Below, piece by piece: positions 62,839 through 64,000 of a stretch of 64,000 bases of DNA. Where the stretch lies: the NCBI RefSeq assembly GCF_001984175.1, contig NZ_MTQP01000045.1:52629-116628 (forward strand), in the 5' to 3' direction. The translations under genes were made by a program, and so were the position numbers. The stretch's first letter is position 1, and every line of letters begins with the position of its first letter. Below the pieces are notes generated by a model. It saw only the letters and a list, made by a program, of their open reading frames with translations. It ran no database searches and was not told the origin of the DNA. This stretch comes from Saccharothrix sp. ALI-22-I (GTDB taxonomy: Bacteria; Actinomycetota; Actinomycetes; Mycobacteriales; Pseudonocardiaceae).

Positions 62839-62975
62839 TCGTATTCCGCCGTTTGTCTCTGCCGGGCACCGGCACCGCCGGCTCCGACCGGGGACCGGCC
62901 GCAGTGAGCCCGGTCGTCGAGCTGCGGGTCGTGACCGGGCAGACGTGCTGGTCGCCGATCCTCATCGGCGATCGG

Positions 62976-63545
62976 TCATCCGATCAGGTTCTGCATGGCC
63001 GCTTCTGCCAGTTGCCGTGCCCCGTCGCACGGTGTGGGGAACCGGTCCAGGAAACCCGGGCTCACCGAGAACGCCACCGCGAGGTACTGGTTATCCGTGG
63101 TGCCGACCATCAGGTCGCAACGGTCCGGACTGCCGGGAATGGCGACGGTGATGGTGGGGAACCCCGCCACCGGGGCGACCCACTCGCCCTTCCCGATCCG
63201 TTTGCCGTCCATCCACGCCCCGATGTCCTCGTGCAGCACCGGAGCCAGGATGTTGGACGCGCCGGTCACCGTCCACGTGCAACCGGTGGCCTTGAGGGCC
63301 TCGATTTCCGTCGTATGGCCTTCACTGTCGATCTCGAGCATGGGGAACTGGTCGGCCGACAGCAGTTCACACGCCAGCCTGTCGTCGAGTTCGACGTCAC
63401 GTGGCCGCCCCGAACTGGGCTTGATCGCTGTCGAGGTCGTGCTCACCACGGTCGCGGAAACGGTCTCGTTCGTGGTTCCTCCTTGTTGAGCGCACGCGGT
63501 CAACAGCGCGGTCAACGTCGTGGCTGCGATCAGTGATCGACGCAT
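62976..63545 (-). CDS. DUF3558 lipoprotein
   Basis: This 189-residue protein starts at ATG 63545, with lipobox LTALLTACAQ. One DUF3558 domain follows (LACELLSADQFPML, ATGCTWTVTG, RCDLMVGTTDNQYLAVAFSV, PTPCDGARQLAEAAMQNL). It is similar to the 62230-62838 protein along the whole domain. Probably cell-envelope associated. Function unknown. Confidence 0.8.
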   Translation of the reverse strand: MRRSLIAATTLTALLTACAQQGGTTNETVSATVVSTTSTAIKPSSGRPRDVELDDRLACELLSADQFPMLEIDSEGHTTEIEALKATGCTWTVTGASNILAPVLHEDIGAWMDGKRIGKGEWVAPVAGFPTITVAIPGSPDRCDLMVGTTDNQYLAVAFSVSPGFLDRFPTPCDGARQLAEAAMQNLIG

Positions 63546-63879
63546 CGTGTCCTGATGTCCCTGTTCTGTGGTGCGTTCCGTCGGCCGCCGGTATCGACCG
63601 GACGTGTGGGCATGCCGTTGGCAGCTATGGACTCGGCGAACGATCAGTGCGGCATGCCCGTGTCGGTCTTCCACCCGGTGACCCTCGGTGTCGCCGGGCC
63701 GGCGACACGGAAACCTCGGGCGCCGTCGTCGGTGTCGTGTGCCCGATCGGTCCCACGACCCTGGATCACGGCTGTGCGGAGGGCTGCCGTCCGCCGCCGG
63801 ACGCCGATTCGCCGGACGTAACCGTGTACACACTCCTGGAAACCCGCGTCCGTTCGATACCCCGTGCAACGGTGGCCAC
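63546..63879. other. intergenic stretch
   Basis: No gene is supported. The stretch holds the promoter region of the leftward lipoprotein operon and ends where similarity to glycogen synthase begins. Confidence 0.4.
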
Positions 63880-64000
63880 GTGGGGCGGATCACCCGGCAG
63901 AAGGGTGTCGGCCACCTGGTCGCCGCCGCGCACCGGATCTCGCCGGACGCGCAGATCGTGCTGTGCGCGGGCGCGCCGGACACCCCGGAGATCGCCGAGG
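63880..64000 (+). pseudogene. glgA: glycogen synthase C-terminal piece, runs off window
   Basis: The plus strand from 63880 reads VGRITRQKGVGHLVAAAHRI then SPDAQIVLCAGAPDTPEIAE to the window end. This is the start of the C-terminal GT-B half of actinobacterial GlgA-type glycosyltransferases (family 4). No GlgA N-terminal sequence is visible upstream, so the gene is truncated or rearranged unless a frame error hides it. Confidence 0.5.

Overview
High-GC actinomycete DNA, most like the Pseudonocardiales (Saccharothrix, Actinosynnema or Lentzea type). The pointers are the base composition, many GTG starts, a DUF2637 membrane protein, several DUF3558 lipoproteins and AbrB-like/integrase gene pairs. 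Almost the whole window is accessory: integrases, complete and broken insertion sequences, defence genes, one compact peptide natural-product operon, and many gene fragments. I saw no rRNA, tRNA or CRISPR array.

Layout. 0-3 kb: an AbrB-like gene, a tyrosine recombinase and a DUF2637 membrane protein, followed by strong hairpins and an ISL3 remnant. 4.1-6.7 kb: an NB-ARC ATPase with nine near-identical 42-residue TPR units. 7.5-9.1 kb: a second AbrB-like/integrase pair. 9.7-11.5 kb: an uncharacterised protein with relatives at 29 and 35 kb, and a gene broken by an in-frame TAG. 12.2-21 kb: a complete pPIWI_RE island (PIWI protein, DinG/XPD-type Fe-S helicase, PD-(D/E)XK nuclease) behind a double-HTH regulator. 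21.6-22.7 kb: another PD-(D/E)XK nuclease. 23.1-24.9 kb: an intact IS1634-family element. 25-30.4 kb: a decayed helicase, a NUDIX hydrolase, a frameshifted zinc-ribbon gene and the second copy of the uncharacterised family. 30.5-33.5 kb: an Avs-like nuclease/STAND ATPase. 33.6-38.1 kb: a graveyard with ddl, dnaE2 and metallophosphoesterase pieces and an NB-ARC gene ending in a truncated IS5-type transposase. 38.3-45.1 kb: a five-gene Wadjet-like SMC operon with every junction overlapping.

45.8-53.1 kb is the most unusual part. A 29-codon candidate precursor with a strong ribosome binding site is followed by a 2OG-Fe(II) oxygenase, a PqqD-like recognition protein, a SPASM radical SAM enzyme, a B12-binding-type radical SAM enzyme, a Gfo/Idh/MocA oxidoreductase, two P-loop kinase-like proteins and a HisRS paralogue, ending at a strong hairpin. 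I do not recognise this combination and read it as a candidate undescribed RiPP pathway. A SerRS gene with an in-frame TAG and a truncated carbamoyltransferase converge on it.

55.4-63.6 kb holds a RapZ-C/endonuclease fusion, three DUF3558 lipoproteins, a HAD-like protein lacking its nucleophile, a nucleotidyltransferase-like protein and two resolvase-like proteins without catalytic serine. The last 120 bases match the C-terminal half of a glycogen synthase.

The pPIWI_RE, Wadjet-like, Avs-like and nuclease genes together form a defence island aimed mainly at invading DNA, inside a region built by repeated integration and IS activity. Several frameshifts lie in short G/C runs and may be sequence errors; three in-frame TAG codons are reported separately.
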